From positions 6,239,243 through 6,303,242 of the forward strand of contig CM026425.1 in NCBI GenBank assembly GCA_014871385.1: a stretch of 64,000 bases of DNA. Direction: 5' to 3'. Positions 12,541 through 24,803 of the stretch are shown piece by piece. Below the pieces are notes generated by a model. It was not told where the DNA came from, made no database searches, and saw only the letters and a program-made list of their open reading frames with translations. Made by a program: the position numbers and the translations under genes. Numbering within the stretch: the first letter of the stretch is position 1; each line of letters opens with the position of its first letter. This stretch comes from Ceratodon purpureus. Its lineage: Eukaryota > Streptophyta > Bryopsida > Pseudoditrichales > Ditrichaceae.

Positions 12541-13060
12541 TTGTAGGATGGTATTCTTTCGTTAGATTGTTCTTCCTGTACATTCCGTGGTTGATCAGAA
12601 TTTGCATTCGAGAATAGATTACGAGGTGATTGTGTTGGTGGAGAGGCTGAATTCATCAAGCGTGTTCTCCGAAATCCTGTGGAGGTTCTCCATAGTGTTG
12701 TCACCTTAAGGCGGGCTAAAAGAATCTGAACTTGTGCTCATTGCTTGTGATGCAGACTGTAGAACATTGAATTCTGTCGCAGCGGCAAGGCGACTGTTGC
12801 TTTGACTCTCTGTTTTCAGAAACGGTTGGCATCTGTAAGGCACTCAGGGGTGGCGAGTTGTTCGTTTAGGAGGCATGACATTGTGAAACTGGATCGAGTT
12901 ATTGAATGAGTGAATCTAATCGGGGATAGAATATTTAATAGTTGATGGGATCGATTGAGAAGTGAGCGTAGGCCAGATCAAGGCCTTTTAGTTCCTGCCC
13001 GTTCACAATTGTCGACGAGCTGTTGGAATTGGACGAGTAAGGGGACACTCCGAAGCAGCC

Positions 13061-15455
13061 ATGATGAATCCAGTGAAATCCGAGAAAAAGGATGAGAAGA
13101 AAGGCGTTTCAGACATGGGAGCCTGGGCGATGAACGTCATCAGCTCCGTGGGGATCATCATGGCCAACAAGCAGGTCATGGGTTCAGCGGGCTACAATTA
13201 CCGATTTGGTAAGGACGCAAACGACATTACATGAGTGATAGAGTCTGTTGGGGGTGCCCACTGATCTTCGGCATTACTGTACATTCATGGTTTGCTTCCT
13301 GCTCAACGTTCGTAAGAGAATTCTAGGTGATGATTGTCTGCGAGATTGGGGTGTTGTATCTGACATGGGGGTGTTGGATACTTTGGTGCAGCAACGACTT
13401 TGACGGCGTTTCACTTCACAGTGACAGCGGGAGTGGGTTACATCTCTTCTGCTTTGGGGTACTCGGTTTCGAAGCACGTGCCGTTCATGGATCTGTTTCT
13501 GTTTTCGCTGGTGTCGAACACATCGATCGTTTCGATGAACATGAGTCTGATGCTGAACTCAGTGGGTTTCTACCAGGTACGTACATGGTTGTGCTCAGAT
13601 TTGCGCTGTGCAAAGGGGTAACACTAGTATTGGGGAGAGTGGTGGGATCGTGTAGGCAAACCGTGTGCTTGTATGGTTTGTAGCTGCGCTGGACGATAAT
13701 TGTTGAGAAGATTTTAGTGAGTAATGTAAGAGATTGAAGGACGTCGTTGTAATCGGTTGATTGCAATGTGAAGTTTTGTAGCAGCTCTGTTCGTTTTAGT
13801 AGGAAGACGTTGGTGAAAGATGAGCGGGTTGATTTGATGTTCTTCGGATAGCGGATAACATTTATCATGTAATTTGGATTGTTACTCTAACCGTCCGTAT
13901 GATTCAGAATTTGGTGATGTCTGATATGAAGTTTGCACCGGTGCCTTGGTTTTCCAAAGTTTTAATTTGAGGTAAAACACCGCTTCCTGTGCTAACAACC
14001 GAGGTAATCGTGTTTGACAGATTGCGAAGTTGAGTATGATACCGAGCGTGTGCGTGTTGGAGTGGATACTGCACAATAAGACCTACACGAGGGAAGTAAA
14101 GGCAGCCGTGTTCGTGGTGATGATCGGCGTTGGTGTGTGCACGGTGACGGATGTGAACGTGAACTTCTCCGGATTCATGGCGGCACTGGTGGCAGTGATC
14201 TCGACGTCCCTGCAGCAGATTGTAAGCTTAGTTTATTTTTGTTGAGAGTTTTGTGGATGGGCGTTGCAGTTAGTGACGTGGATGGAGGTGTACGTGGTTG
14301 GTTTTGGTTTAGGGGATATTTTTCGTTGTGGTTGTAGCGTGCTTGTTCTGATTGTCGATGATTCGGGAAAGTTGGAGAGTGCTGAAGGGATTGGTTTGTT
14401 GATGGTGGTTGCAGTATATCGGTGCACTACAGAAGAAGCACAGTTGCGGTTCGTTTGAACTGTTGAGCAAGACGGCACCTATCCAGGCTGCGTCGTTGGT
14501 CATGATCGGACCGTTCGTGGACTACTTTCTTATTGGAGAGAACCTGTTGAATTACACCTACACCTTCGGAGCTATTGTAAGCTACGATCTGCCTTGTATA
14601 AATACGTGTAGGAGAAGATATAGTGGAAAGTGTTGATGACGGGTTATTACTAGCATGATTGAAGTCACCTTGATTAATGGTGTCTTATTGCTGGAATGCT
14701 CGACTCTTAGTTTTCGTGAGTGCTGTATTGAATCATGTTGAGCTCGTTTTATGGACACGGTTTGGCTTCTTGTCTGCTTGAAACTACTGGCATTTCATGG
14801 GTGATTTAAGGCCTTGTGCAATCCCTGTACCTTGGGGATTATCCAATAACACCTTTTTTTCTTGGTATCGTGTGCAGTTCTTTATCCTGCTTTCTTGTAC
14901 GCTTGCAGTTTTCTGCAATGTGAGTCAATACTTGTGCATTGGGCGATTCTCTGCCGTGACATTCCAGGTGAGTTTCTGGTACATGTTGAATAGCTCATTT
15001 TTCTTACATTTGTTCTGTTTAGTATGTAGCAATCATGAATGGTATTGTAGTATAAAGCTGGCTTCGAAAGAGAGAGAGCCATCTCAAGCTATTGCCCAGT
15101 ATTTATCTAAACGAGGTTTGTTTTTGGTTGATGTGATGTTTTTGCGTCCATATCCATCATAAATTTGTACTGACGATTCGATGGGATCCGATGACAGGTG
15201 TTGGGACACATGAAGACTGTTGCTGTGCTGACCTTGGGGTGGGTGCTGTTCGACTCCGTGCTGACCGGGAAGAACATGATGGGCATGTTCATGGCTGTGG
15301 TGGGGATGATCACTTACAGCTGGGCTGTGGAAGTCGCGAAGAAGGCCCAAGCAAATGAGCTGGCTTCCTCGAAGGTGATGGACGCCCTTTCATCCGAAGA
15401 GGAAGGCCCTCTGTTGAAGGCCGATTTGGAGCTAGGTAGTGTAGAGAAGCAGTAA
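13061..15455 (+). CDS. UDP-rhamnose/UDP-galactose transporter (URGT-like), copy B
   Basis: Six exons with GT-AG borders: 13061-13208, 13392-13576, 14021-14221, 14415-14576, 14878-14967, 15198-15455 (347 aa). Domain reading is as for copy A: hydrophobic multi-pass KT-group transporter with GAWAMNVISSVGIIMANKQ, MLNSVGFYQ, LLSKTAPIQAASL and LGHMKTVAVLTLGW. It is predicted to exchange cytosolic UDP-rhamnose/UDP-galactose for UMP across the Golgi membrane. The protein starts at the first of two adjacent ATGs, preceded by GAAGCAGCC as in copy C. Copies B and C are nearly identical in protein and share intron and 3'-flank sequence, so they are recent duplicates, now in opposite orientation 38 kb apart. 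A residue difference QVMGSAG versus QVMSAAG is visible near the exon 1 end. Confidence 0.93.
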
Positions 15456-16823
15456 TCAATGCTTAGTCTGCTCGGGAACCGGTTTATGGCTCGTCTGTTT
15501 GGGAATGCTGGGGGCGACTTCCTTTCAGCATTTGCAGCGAGGAGAGCGCATGGAACGATTGAGATAGAGGAAGTAATGGACTTAGTGAACTCAGCTCAGA
15601 GTGAGCGAAGCTGGGTTGCGTCCTCGTCATCGAACCAGGCATGAGAGTAGGTTGTAGAGTGGATATGCCTTTTCCAGTGTTAAATAAGCACTGCCGGTAG
15701 AAGAATTCCATATTTAATTTGTTGTTTCATTTTTATCCGATGTAGAAGGCGATGCTATTCAGCCGCCGAAGGCAAATCCTTGTAGAAGGTAATGGTATGG
15801 GCGTCCTATTATTTTGTAGGTGATGAGCATAAGTTCTGAATTTTAGAAAATTAATGCACTTTCTAGATGCCCCTATTTCTGGTGCGCAACAACATTCACC
15901 CATGTGTTATCGCTTGCATGTGCCAATTATTGGTGGGATTGCGTGGTGAAATCTTTTTTGATAGCTTGGTGAGGTGTCATTTTCTCTAGTGCATGTGACG
16001 TTTCAGAGATTTAGTTACACACCACCAGCTCCTTATCTATGTTGATGTTGTTGTCGCAGAAGTGGGGCACAAGAACTTAGCCGACCGTCACATACTCGTT
16101 GACTTGATCGTTTTGAACATGAACTATCTGTGTCATCCAGAACGCTTTGGACACTCTCTAGCGACGTCTTACCATATTGTGCATTTGAGAACTATTATCG
16201 GTTCAATCTGCTTGAATCTTGAATATGTTTAGTGACATGCATGCATCACTCTGGCCCAGCATCTGCAACCATCGTTCAGAGTTTAGTCACCTACTACAGC
16301 TCACTGCATTGTGACTTGACTGAGTTATACCGTACCTCTGATTGACTGACCGCACACGGAAAGATGACCAACCTGAAACAGGTCATGCAAGAATACCATT
16401 GTGGTAAACATATTTCGATCAAACCATGCTCTCCATATTCTAGAATGCACCCAGAGATGTCTGGTCCAAGTGATCAAACTGAAAACTGACGGTCAAAGGT
16501 GAGGATTTCATGTAGGTTTTGAGGATGTGTGTGAATATGGTTCGATCTGTTAAGCCTAATATTAGTTACCCAAATGTTGCATAATGCATACCCTGTCCGT
16601 CTCTGGTTTACGGAGGTCTGTCCTTCTGGGAAGATCCAAAGACCTGAAAACTGAAAGGAATGATGCACGAAGAAAATGATTAAAAACAGTTTCTCATTGC
16701 AACGAAGAATCTTTCTGCGCAAGCGCATTACATGTGACAAGTTTCTACTTAAACTATACTAGCCTGGCAACTCTGTTGCTGGGTCCCTTGTCACATTCGA
16801 GTACAAAGTCGATAATTCTTCAC
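15456..16823. other. 3' region of URGT copy B and intergenic
   Basis: Up to about 15,700 the sequence is homologous to the 3' flank of copy C (53290-53464), for example GGATATGCCTTTTCCAGTG, so it is probably 3' UTR and downstream duplicated DNA. Nothing else is recognised in the remainder. Confidence 0.5.
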
Positions 16824-17345
16824 TCAAGGAATACGGACATCTGCACAGAAAAATCCCATGATATTACAATGAGTAGCTTGGACACACACTATCGCAAGAT
16901 ATGAAGCCAAACATGCTGACACTTGCACATAACCGATAACCACAATTCCTCCAAATTAGCGTCATAACACCAAATTTCTCATCCAAGAAGTAAAGCTAAT
17001 GAAGCAACATGTCCAGTCTGAAAGCATGGAGCAAGGCTACTTACTTCCGCACTGGCGGTTCCTGAGCTTCTGCCCCTGCGCACCGCACTTCGCAGGCACC
17101 AAGACGGCATTGTTGATGTACGCTTGAGGAATGTTGCGCTGCCCCTGCATCATCCGGCAGAAACAGTTGAAGTCCGCTATGGCGCCCACCTGGGAACAGC
17201 ACTGTGGGGAAGGGTTGGCACCCCGCGTGACCGCGCCCATGCACTGGTTCAGTTGGCTGATGCTGCACTGCGCGTCCGCATCCCCAGCCCACGACAACAC
17301 CAACAATGCGCACACCGCCATAGCCATCACCTTCGACCCTTCCAT
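16824..17345 (-). CDS. Secreted non-specific lipid-transfer protein (8-Cys)
   Basis: Exon 1 is 17345-17045. An N-terminal signal peptide (MEGSKVMAMAVCALLVLSW, cleavage near ADA/QC) precedes the eight-cysteine motif C-x7-C-x13-CC-x10-CxC-x23-C-x11-C. The family binds lipids or wax precursors in a hydrophobic cavity outside the cell. A GTAAGT donor follows codon GGA, and a strong acceptor (TTTTTCTGTGCAG) lies at 16841-16853. Splicing gives exon 2 16840-16824 and a short tail CGNVRIP, typical of this family. Without splicing, translation ends at a TAG at 17037-17039 that lies directly after the GTAAG of the donor site. I chose the internal Met at 17345 because the longer frame (to 17402) lacks a signal peptide at its start. 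Type D/DIR1-like classification is tentative. Confidence 0.78.
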
Positions 17346-18046
17346 CTTGAACAGACTCGGACAAATATCAGACGGGCCACAAAGGACTATGATCAAAGAC
17401 AATGCTCACTCTCACTTGAGCTAGAGCTGCACAATACTGTGACTTAGTGACCAATGCAATGGATTACGGATACTTATACTTTGTTTCATGAAGCTCCGAC
17501 TCAGTACGGTACCAAATTTATTCATCTGAATTGGTTGGTAGTCCCGGCGAAGCAAATTAATGATGTGAAGCATTTGGCAGCAGCAGCATTGATCCTCACT
17601 GAGGTTGCACCGCAACAAGTAGGTGCACAACCCATGCAGGCAGTGTCAGGAAGGAGCAGAAATCAGCAGCTGCTAGACTGCTAAGTTAGTTTCGGACACA
17701 CAAGTCAATACGAAGGCCGTGATTCTCCGTGTAGATTTACAGCAGCCAGTTGCCAGATGCACTGACATGATGTAATGACGAAGTGACTTGACCTGCAGGT
17801 CCGAAATTCGAAGCGTGAATCTGGAAGTAGCGCCCACCGATTGAGCTGCCGGCCTGCCACTACAGTTAAAGATGAGGGGATAATGGATTATCATCATCTC
17901 CAGAGTCCACAAGTGTGCCATTTTTCTAGGTGAAATGGAGTTCTTAAACTTTCGATTTCTACACCACCTTTCATGTTAAATGTAAAGCCTTCGGCATCCT
18001 TCGTTCTTCCTCAATATATGTTAACATCGGCTAATTGTCGAAGTTC
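17346..18046. other. Upstream region of the nsLTP gene; no other gene seen
   Basis: Presumed promoter of the nsLTP gene. Small open frames here lack any recognisable domain. Confidence 0.45.
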
Positions 18047-18049
18047 AGT

Positions 18050-18210
18050 CACTAGTAGAGAACCTGACGTTTTCCATTTACTATTTTCAGGATTATGAAC
18101 ACTGTTGAGTAGAGTTGGTCACATAGGACAAGAAAAAGAGCGCTTTTCCGCGTTCTCGCAAGTGAGAAGCGACACTTTTGAAATGGAAAACGTCAGGTTC
18201 TCTACTAGTG
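18050..18210. mobile_element. CACTA-type MITE (161 bp)
   Basis: A perfect 30-bp inverted repeat (18050-18079 against 18181-18210) begins CACTAGTAGAGAACC. The trinucleotide AGT stands immediately outside both ends (18047-18049 and 18211-18213). CACTA termini with a 3-bp target duplication are the signature of the CACTA/EnSpm superfamily. The 101-bp interior has no coding capacity, so the element depends on a transposase elsewhere. Perfect arms suggest a fairly recent insertion. Confidence 0.85.
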
Positions 18211-18213
18211 AGT

Positions 18214-19120
18214 CGCTCGGTTAGTGTTGATCAATCGCTCACTCTGGATGCATGCTGCCCTTTCAAGTTTGAAGCACGTACTACCGTGCTTGCAGGTTTG
18301 TCCACTTCAAAATAAATATCATTTTTTGGGGAAAATAAGGTTCCTCTTTCAAAGAACTATTTTTTAAACTTTTGGTTCTTCCCCCCCCCAAAAAAAAGAG
18401 TAAGAATGTCCTCATATAGTTTGAAATAAACTAATATCTCTAAAATATTTTTTCATTTTTTTTTCTATCCTAAATATTACTATTTTTTCATTTTGTCATT
18501 TTAGAGTTATATATGAATAAACCTGCTACCTAACTACGGTAGCACTTTCGGGTATATATATGCTGAGAAATAACATCATCAATAATCCCAATCAGTAATG
18601 GTCAATGGATGCCTATACTAAAAGAAGGGGGGAAGAGAGGGGGGCTTTCAATTAACATTTGAGGTGTTTCCCGGTTCTTAGTTGAATTGGGAGAAAAATA
18701 CTCAAGTGTGGTTCTTCCAAGGGAGAAAATTTCTCCACTATGGTCCTCCACGCCATAGTTGAAAAACATACTATGAAACTCAACAATGCTCCCCCACATC
18801 GTTAAGTGAAGTTTTTGCTCATACTTACGGAAAATTGAATGATTCCTGTCATGTGCTCACAAAAAATGTTCTTCTTATTTTTCAAAATCAAAATATTTTT
18901 ATATCCTATAATCTAGTTCATTTTTTATTTATAAATCTAGTTTATGTTTTTAATTTATATTATATATTATATTTTTATGTGTTATATGTTTTTTCAAATA
19001 AGTGGTACAAACTAAATAAATAAGTGATATGTAGCAAATTCATGTAGATTTTTAATGAATTCATTATAATTGAATGAAGATTTGCTTAGTATTTGAATGA
19101 AAATAAATATAATTATATTA
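18214..19120. other. AT-rich intergenic, no gene seen
   Basis: Very AT-rich DNA with runs of A/T and no recognisable feature. Confidence 0.5.
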
Positions 19121-19124
19121 TTAA

Positions 19125-20045
19125 CCCCTAAACTCCCAAGCAACCGAAATGTGGTCGCCGGCTATTTTGGGCAGGTTCCCACAGTGTCAAAATTAACTTT
19201 CAAGTTTTGAGATTTTGCATATGGATTCTCTAGGTCATTACGTACATGCCAAGCTTTGTTTCATAAGATTTGGTTATGTAATGCAAAAGTTATGAATGGT
19301 TGAAGGTAAAAAATCTCAACGCGGGCAGCCACAAAAAATTTCAAATATATTTTTAAAAATAAATAAAAATATCGTCATTTTGTAGAGATTCATATTTGAA
19401 TAGAATGCTTTGATTTAGCCCATTCCAACAAGTGAGGTAAAAGATATGACAATTCATGTTATGCGGGCAATTTGGTCGAGTCTTCATGAAAAAAAACTTT
19501 AAGAGCTCATTTTGAATACAATTTTGACAATTTTTTAAAGTTTAAAATTGTAAAAGTTTTATGTTATGTATCACATCATTTTTACCGTTGAAAGTAATGT
19601 TATCTACTTTTATGTGGATGTAATTAGCCATTTAGTTTTTCCTTGTATTATACATTGTATTTTGATTTACATATCTTTTGAAGATGAAAATCTAGGTTTT
19701 TTCATTTGATATTTTTTGTGTAGATTATCAAGTCATTTTTATATTAGAATATGAAGTTGCCCATTTCAAATTTGTAAAGCATATTTTTTGAAAATTCATT
19801 GAAAGTGAGATTTCAGCTTTTTGAAGGATAAAAAAAACTTGTTTTTTTACTTTGAACATTACGATCTTGCAATTGGTGATGTATTTTTCTCTAAAATTTT
19901 GGAAAAGAATGTCTCAATAAGTTAGCTATAAGATCCTACGGTTGAAATTGCAAAAAAATGTCACAAAATTGGAAAAACTAACTGGCTTTACAAAAGAGTG
20001 TTGAAAGGCAGTTTTTGATGTGAATTCATGGTGGGCATTTAGGGG
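19125..20045. mobile_element. Non-autonomous piggyBac MITE, copy 2 (921 bp)
   Basis: TTAA at 19121-19124 and at 20046-20049 flank ends CCCCTAAACTCC and GGGCATTTAGGGG. The interior aligns with copy 1 over its length: the shared blocks include AATGTGGTCGC, TTTTGGGCAGG, GTCATTACGTACATG and AATCTCAACGCGGGCAG. The right end, read inward, is CCCCTAAATGCCC. This nearly matches the left end of the large element, CCCCCAAATGCCC. No protein is encoded. Confidence 0.88.
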
Positions 20046-20049
20046 TTAA

Positions 20050-21316
20050 GGATGAAGATTTTGCCAATAAAGGAATGAGTTTTTGGATTCACATTTAGTT
20101 ATTCTTAAAAAGTATAATGTTAGTTAAATATAAAATCGAAATGAAGGTCAAGCCGCGTAAGGTAAACATACCCATCACCAAACAACACTTACATGTACGA
20201 TTTATATACATTTTGTGTTTTAAAATGTTTGCATTTGTGTTATCTTTGTCCCTTACATGAATCTAAAGTGAACTCTTAAAATAATCCAATTCTTTAAAAC
20301 AATCCAATTGAAAATAAATTATGTTAATTTGTATCACATTTTTGTAGTTTTTATAAATCAATCCAATTTTTTTAAAACTTATCATTATATTCTAAAATAA
20401 TAAAATATATTTCAAATGATAACAATAAAATCTTACTTATTTTGAATATGGCTTTTGAATAAATTTATCTAATCAAATACAAATTTGAAAAGTACGGTAG
20501 CATAGCTTAATACACTAACTAACAATTTCAATTAAATAATGTTTATGCCTAAAAGATTTGAACGCGCAATAATGGATCATGAATTTTCATTCATCTCCTT
20601 ATTATCAACTAGTTTTCTGGTGCGGCCTACAGTTTAAAAAACATTTTTAGCTTTGGTTGAAGTTTTTTAACTCAATAGATTAAATTAAACTATTTGTCCC
20701 GCCTATAGTTCTCTTGAAAATTTTCAATTAATGAGAGCTAAAAATCTCAACTGGCCAAGTTTAACCAAACTAGGCTCCCTGTGTGAAGAAAGCCGAGCTT
20801 AGAATGGTGTATTGCGTTAGCGAGCGAGTCCAGTCATGAGCGTGAGATGCTTTCTTTTGGAAGCAACGAAATGGCTGATGCGTGTGAGTGTGTCTGGCGA
20901 AGAAGAAGAAGGTTTAGAATTTAGATGGCAGACTGCGTGAGTGAGCGAGCGAGTGCATTTGTTCGTTTGTACGTTTAGAAACAGAGCTCGGAGTCCGGCG
21001 TAAGAGACGATGGGGAGTCCGTGCATGCTTGGGACTCTGCTGTTAGAGTTGGTGGATTTTAGGAATTTGGTAGATGGTGTGTTGAATTACTGTGGATTTG
21101 GGAAGAAGTGTTGAGGAAGAAGTGAATGAGTAAGTGAGTGTGTTGGGACGGATTAAAAATTTGAAAAATTCATTGATATTGCCTTGTGTGCATGATGTGT
21201 AGAAACTAAGTGATCTTTGCTACTTAATGTCATAGACTCATAGTTGATGTGATGGTGCCATGGTGTTACAACTTGATTGAATTTTTCTACTATGAATATA
21301 TATTCTTGATGTACAC
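20050..21316. other. Intergenic, no gene seen
   Basis: AT-rich to about 20,760, then mixed sequence with GCGAGCGAGT-like words. No coding signal or structured element was recognised. Confidence 0.45.
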
Positions 21317-21543
21317 TGTTAGAAAGGTTCTAGAAGAGTGCGCCCTCGAGAGCACCAACATACAACTCCCGGGTGTCTTAAACTGAAGTAGAGTAGAACA
21401 GTAAGTAAGTCATAGTTAATCTTTCTATGTTATCATCTAAAGAGCCTTGAAGTTACCACCCATGAGGCAATAAATAAGAGCAGCATGAAGAAGGCTACAC
21501 ACTTTCATTTTTCATTTTTCCTTTTTGTATGAGCTCTATAACA
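21317..21543 (+). repeat. Left LTR of the Copia element
   Basis: Begins TGTTAG and ends near ATAACA. It aligns with 24804-25038 through blocks such as CCTTGAAGTTACCACCCATG and GGCTACACACTTTCATTTTT. Confidence 0.82.
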
Positions 21544-22613
21544 CGTTATCAACACGAGTTGCTCTTGATTTGTTCACTATTGCTCACTGTTTCTCTCTGT
21601 TGGTCACTATTATTTTATTTGTACTACTCAGGTCTACATGGTTTAATTATTTTGGTTCTGATTAGTTTTTTCCAATGAAGTCTATTTGCTCTGTTGATTT
21701 GTGTCAAGTTTGCTAACTGGTTATCAGTTTGCAGTTTTTGTTTATTTGTTTGCTTCCTGGTTATCAGTTTGCAGATTTGGTTTATTGTTTCTGCTATGGT
21801 TGCTTCAAGTTTTAAGTTTGTAGTTTCAAGTTTGTACTCTACATTTTTTCCATTCCATTTGTTTTCTGCTCTGGTCTAAGGCTGCAGTTTTTCCATTTGT
21901 TTCTACTCTGTAGTTTTTCCATTTGTTTATCTGCTCTAATGTTTTTCCAAGTTTGTTCTTTGGTTTTCTTCGTTTCTCCATGAGCTTTGGTTTTTATATC
22001 AGCTTTGGTTTTTCCATCAGCTTTGGTTTTTCAATCAACTTCGGTTTTCCCATCAATACCAAATCGTAGAACCGCAAGCAAGAGGACCGCGAGCAGACCG
22101 CAAGACAGACGATTTCAGCGACAACTAGAAGTGACTTATTTTCCCTCACTCAGATTTTATTTCCACTTTTGATTTTTGAGTTTTGTATCTAGGCATTGAT
22201 TTCTATATCTTTCTTAGGTAACATCATAAGTCACTAACCGTGCAACGAAGGTTTCTGTAATACAGCTGTTCACCGTTCCTGTTCAGAAGTTAGAGCAGTT
22301 TGTGTGGCCGTGCCCCTCCCAGGAATTGACAAGCTTCCGAGCAGGCCAGCTCTTGAGGAGCTCTTTCCTTGGTCATGGCTTAGACCGAAGCCAGGATCAA
22401 GACTCTCCTGTTTGACCCTTTGGCGGCTGATGGTACTAACTTTTGGAATGGTCTAATGAAATGATTACCTTCCTATGTGCAGAGGAATTGGACGGAGCTT
22501 TGAACGCCTAGACAGCGGCTGCGCTTCCAAATTCTTGGAAGTATCAAGATTTGATGATCATCCGCCGTCACATTCACGCCTCATTGCAATCACTGTACAT
22601 TTAGATTAACGAC

Positions 22614-23310
22614 GTGGTGGAGTTATGGAAGCAATTGCAAACTCGTTTTCGACATGAGAAGACTTTTTTTTGCATTGATTGGTATAGGTTGCGTGTGATT
22701 AATTTTCCAAACTTGAAGGCTTATGATGCAGAGATGTACCGTATTCTTGCACAACTCCGTCTATGTGGGAACGTGATCACCGAGGAGCAGTTGATTCAGT
22801 AGACACTCTCAACCTTTCCTCCTGCTAGTTCTGTTCTTGCTCAGCAATATGTCAATATGAATTATAAGTGTCATTTTGACCTCATGACTCATTTGTATCA
22901 AGCTGAAAAGAGCAGTTAATTTGATTAAAGAATGCGGAGGAACGATCCCTTCGGGAGATTCATTCCACTCAGAAGCCCACAACTCCAGAACCGTCAACTG
23001 CTCCTCCCAAGAGGGAGCTAGAACGTGAGACTCATAACACTAAAGCAGCCAAACGTCAACCCCGAGGTACAAGAGGTCGTGGCAGAGGGCGTGATGGTCG
23101 ATGTTCCTCAAGAAGAGAAGACCACCGATATCAGTCCAATCAACGCTATCATAATGAGGGTCGGGACTATTCCAGGTATCACAACAACCATGAATATCAT
23201 CAGCGCTATCAGAGTCAGTCTAGTCAGTCTCTTAGAACTAGTCCTACTAGAGATATCTGTCACCAATGTGGAAGACAAGGTCATTTTGCTAGAGGATGTC
23301 GTACCCCTCA
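22614..23310 (+). pseudogene. Copia gag remnant with zinc knuckle
   Basis: The frame beginning near 22614 encodes VELWKQLQTRF and, farther on, LPNLKAYD-like text typical of Copia gag (UBN2 family). It is interrupted by an in-frame TAG at 22800-22802, beyond which the same frame continues (TLSTFPPASSVLAQQY). An RGRGRGRDG basic stretch is followed by a CCHC zinc knuckle, CHQCGRQGHFARGC, at 23258-23299. The frame is then cut by the inverted-repeat element at 23315. Gag would have packaged the element RNA; this copy is dead. Confidence 0.75.
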
Positions 23311-23314
23311 GTAC

Positions 23315-23712
23315 CATTAGGGGAAATATGGGGTCTGCAACGGGCCTTTGGGTTTCCCACGTGCCTCAAAATTTGGCCATGCCCGTGCACTTTTTGTGCT
23401 GGCACCAATGGTGCGAGCAGGTCGCTCAATGGTGCCAAGAGGTTGCCAAATCGGCGTTTGGGGGGTCCAGCCAATCGCTGGCAGCGAAGGCGTGTGCCAT
23501 TGCTGTCACCCCATTGGACAGTACGAGCACTAATGACGATGTCAACGAGCGTGTGCCACTGCTGTCACCCCATTGGACAGTAGCGGATTGTGTTGTTAGC
23601 GGGCAGGATATCCACCAATGAGATTACTTAGAGAGGCATGCGTGGGCAGCAAGTTCACCTACCTTCGGGCTGTCTTACAAGGCCCGTTGGAGATCCCATA
23701 TTTCCCCTAATG
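23315..23712. mobile_element. Inverted-repeat element nested in the Copia gag region (398 bp)
   Basis: Terminal inverted repeats of 22 bp with one mismatch (23315-23336 against 23691-23712) begin CATTAGGGGAAATATGGG. The interior is more GC-rich than its host. It contains a 32-bp unit duplicated at 23492-23523 and 23551-23582, including GCTGTCACCCCATTGGACAG. No clear target duplication is visible and the superfamily is unknown. It interrupts the retrotransposon just after the zinc knuckle, so it inserted later. Confidence 0.7.
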
Positions 23713-24239
23713 TTTGTTGAAATGTACAGGGAGTTACAGTAAATAAAAGATGAGAAGAGAGAAGTGCACACTCTTGATGCACCCTCTTTCAATGACATCG
23801 AAAATTATATGGTTTGTCTATCTAGTATAAGTTCACTGTCTAACATAGTACATCTAGACAACGCATCTACTCATTCTATTTTTTGAGATCCTCAGTTCTT
23901 TGAGGCCAATTGCTTGGAGGGAACCTCGCAAGAATGTAATATCATTACCATTGCCGAAAGACGGAACTTCAAGTTCCGTTTGGGCCGGACAACAATAGTA
24001 TTGCCCGAGGGATTCCCCCTTAGATGTGAAAGAGCCATGTATGCTCCATCCACACCCTGTAGTCTGAACGGCTACCGGGACTTGCGTGCAAATGAGATCC
24101 ACGCCTTCATCCAAGGGGAAGGTGATGATGAAAGGGCGCTAGAACTCCGTAAGGAGCGCAATTGCTTGCCATGGTACAAAAACATGCCACTGGACTTTAT
24201 GAAGTATTGATTTTGGCAGCTACAATGCGCCCAACTCCC

Positions 24240-24704
24240 CAGCTTGGGAAATTCAGTGGCCTCAAGCTCCAAAAAGAGTTTTATGGACTTAAGCAAGCGG
24301 AAAAAGCGTGGTATCATCATCTTCGATGCTTTTTCACAGCTGACGGGTTCACTTGTCACACAACTCTTCCTTTCATCTTTGTACTTCGTAAGGATATTGG
24401 TTATGTTATCTTGCTAGTGTATGTTGGTCGGACTAGCTTCGGTTTAGGCTTGCAGGTTCATCACCTCTCCGACGGGAGTATTTTTCTTCATCAGGAGACT
24501 TATGTGAAGAAATTGAAGCACTTCAGCATCGCAAATTCCAACCCAAACTCAACATCGATGGTTGGCCGAAGCAAGACTAGAGATGATCCTTATCGACCTT
24601 GCGAGGAGGAGGAGGAAGAAGTTGATAAGCAACGTTACCTCGCTGCAGTCAAAGTTTTGATTCACCTTGCCACTCATACAAGACTCAACATAGCATTTGA
24701 CTAA
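24240..24704 (+). pseudogene. Copia reverse transcriptase remnant
   Basis: The frame reads EFYGLKQAEKAWYHHL (the Copia YGLKQAPRAWY block), then IGYVILLVYV directly followed by GRTSFG. The catalytic YVDD is therefore lost by deletion or mutation. It continues into a TYVKKLKHFSI-like block and RYLAAVKVLIHLATHTRLNIAFD, resembling the RT/RNase H linker. This fragment cannot be functional. Confidence 0.78.
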
Positions 24705-24803
24705 TATTATAGGACATACTCTTTTCTCACCTGAGAGTTTTCCCCACTGGGGTTTTTCCTCAAAGGTGAGTTTTTAATGAGGTGCTCCTAAGTCGAGGAG
24801 GAG

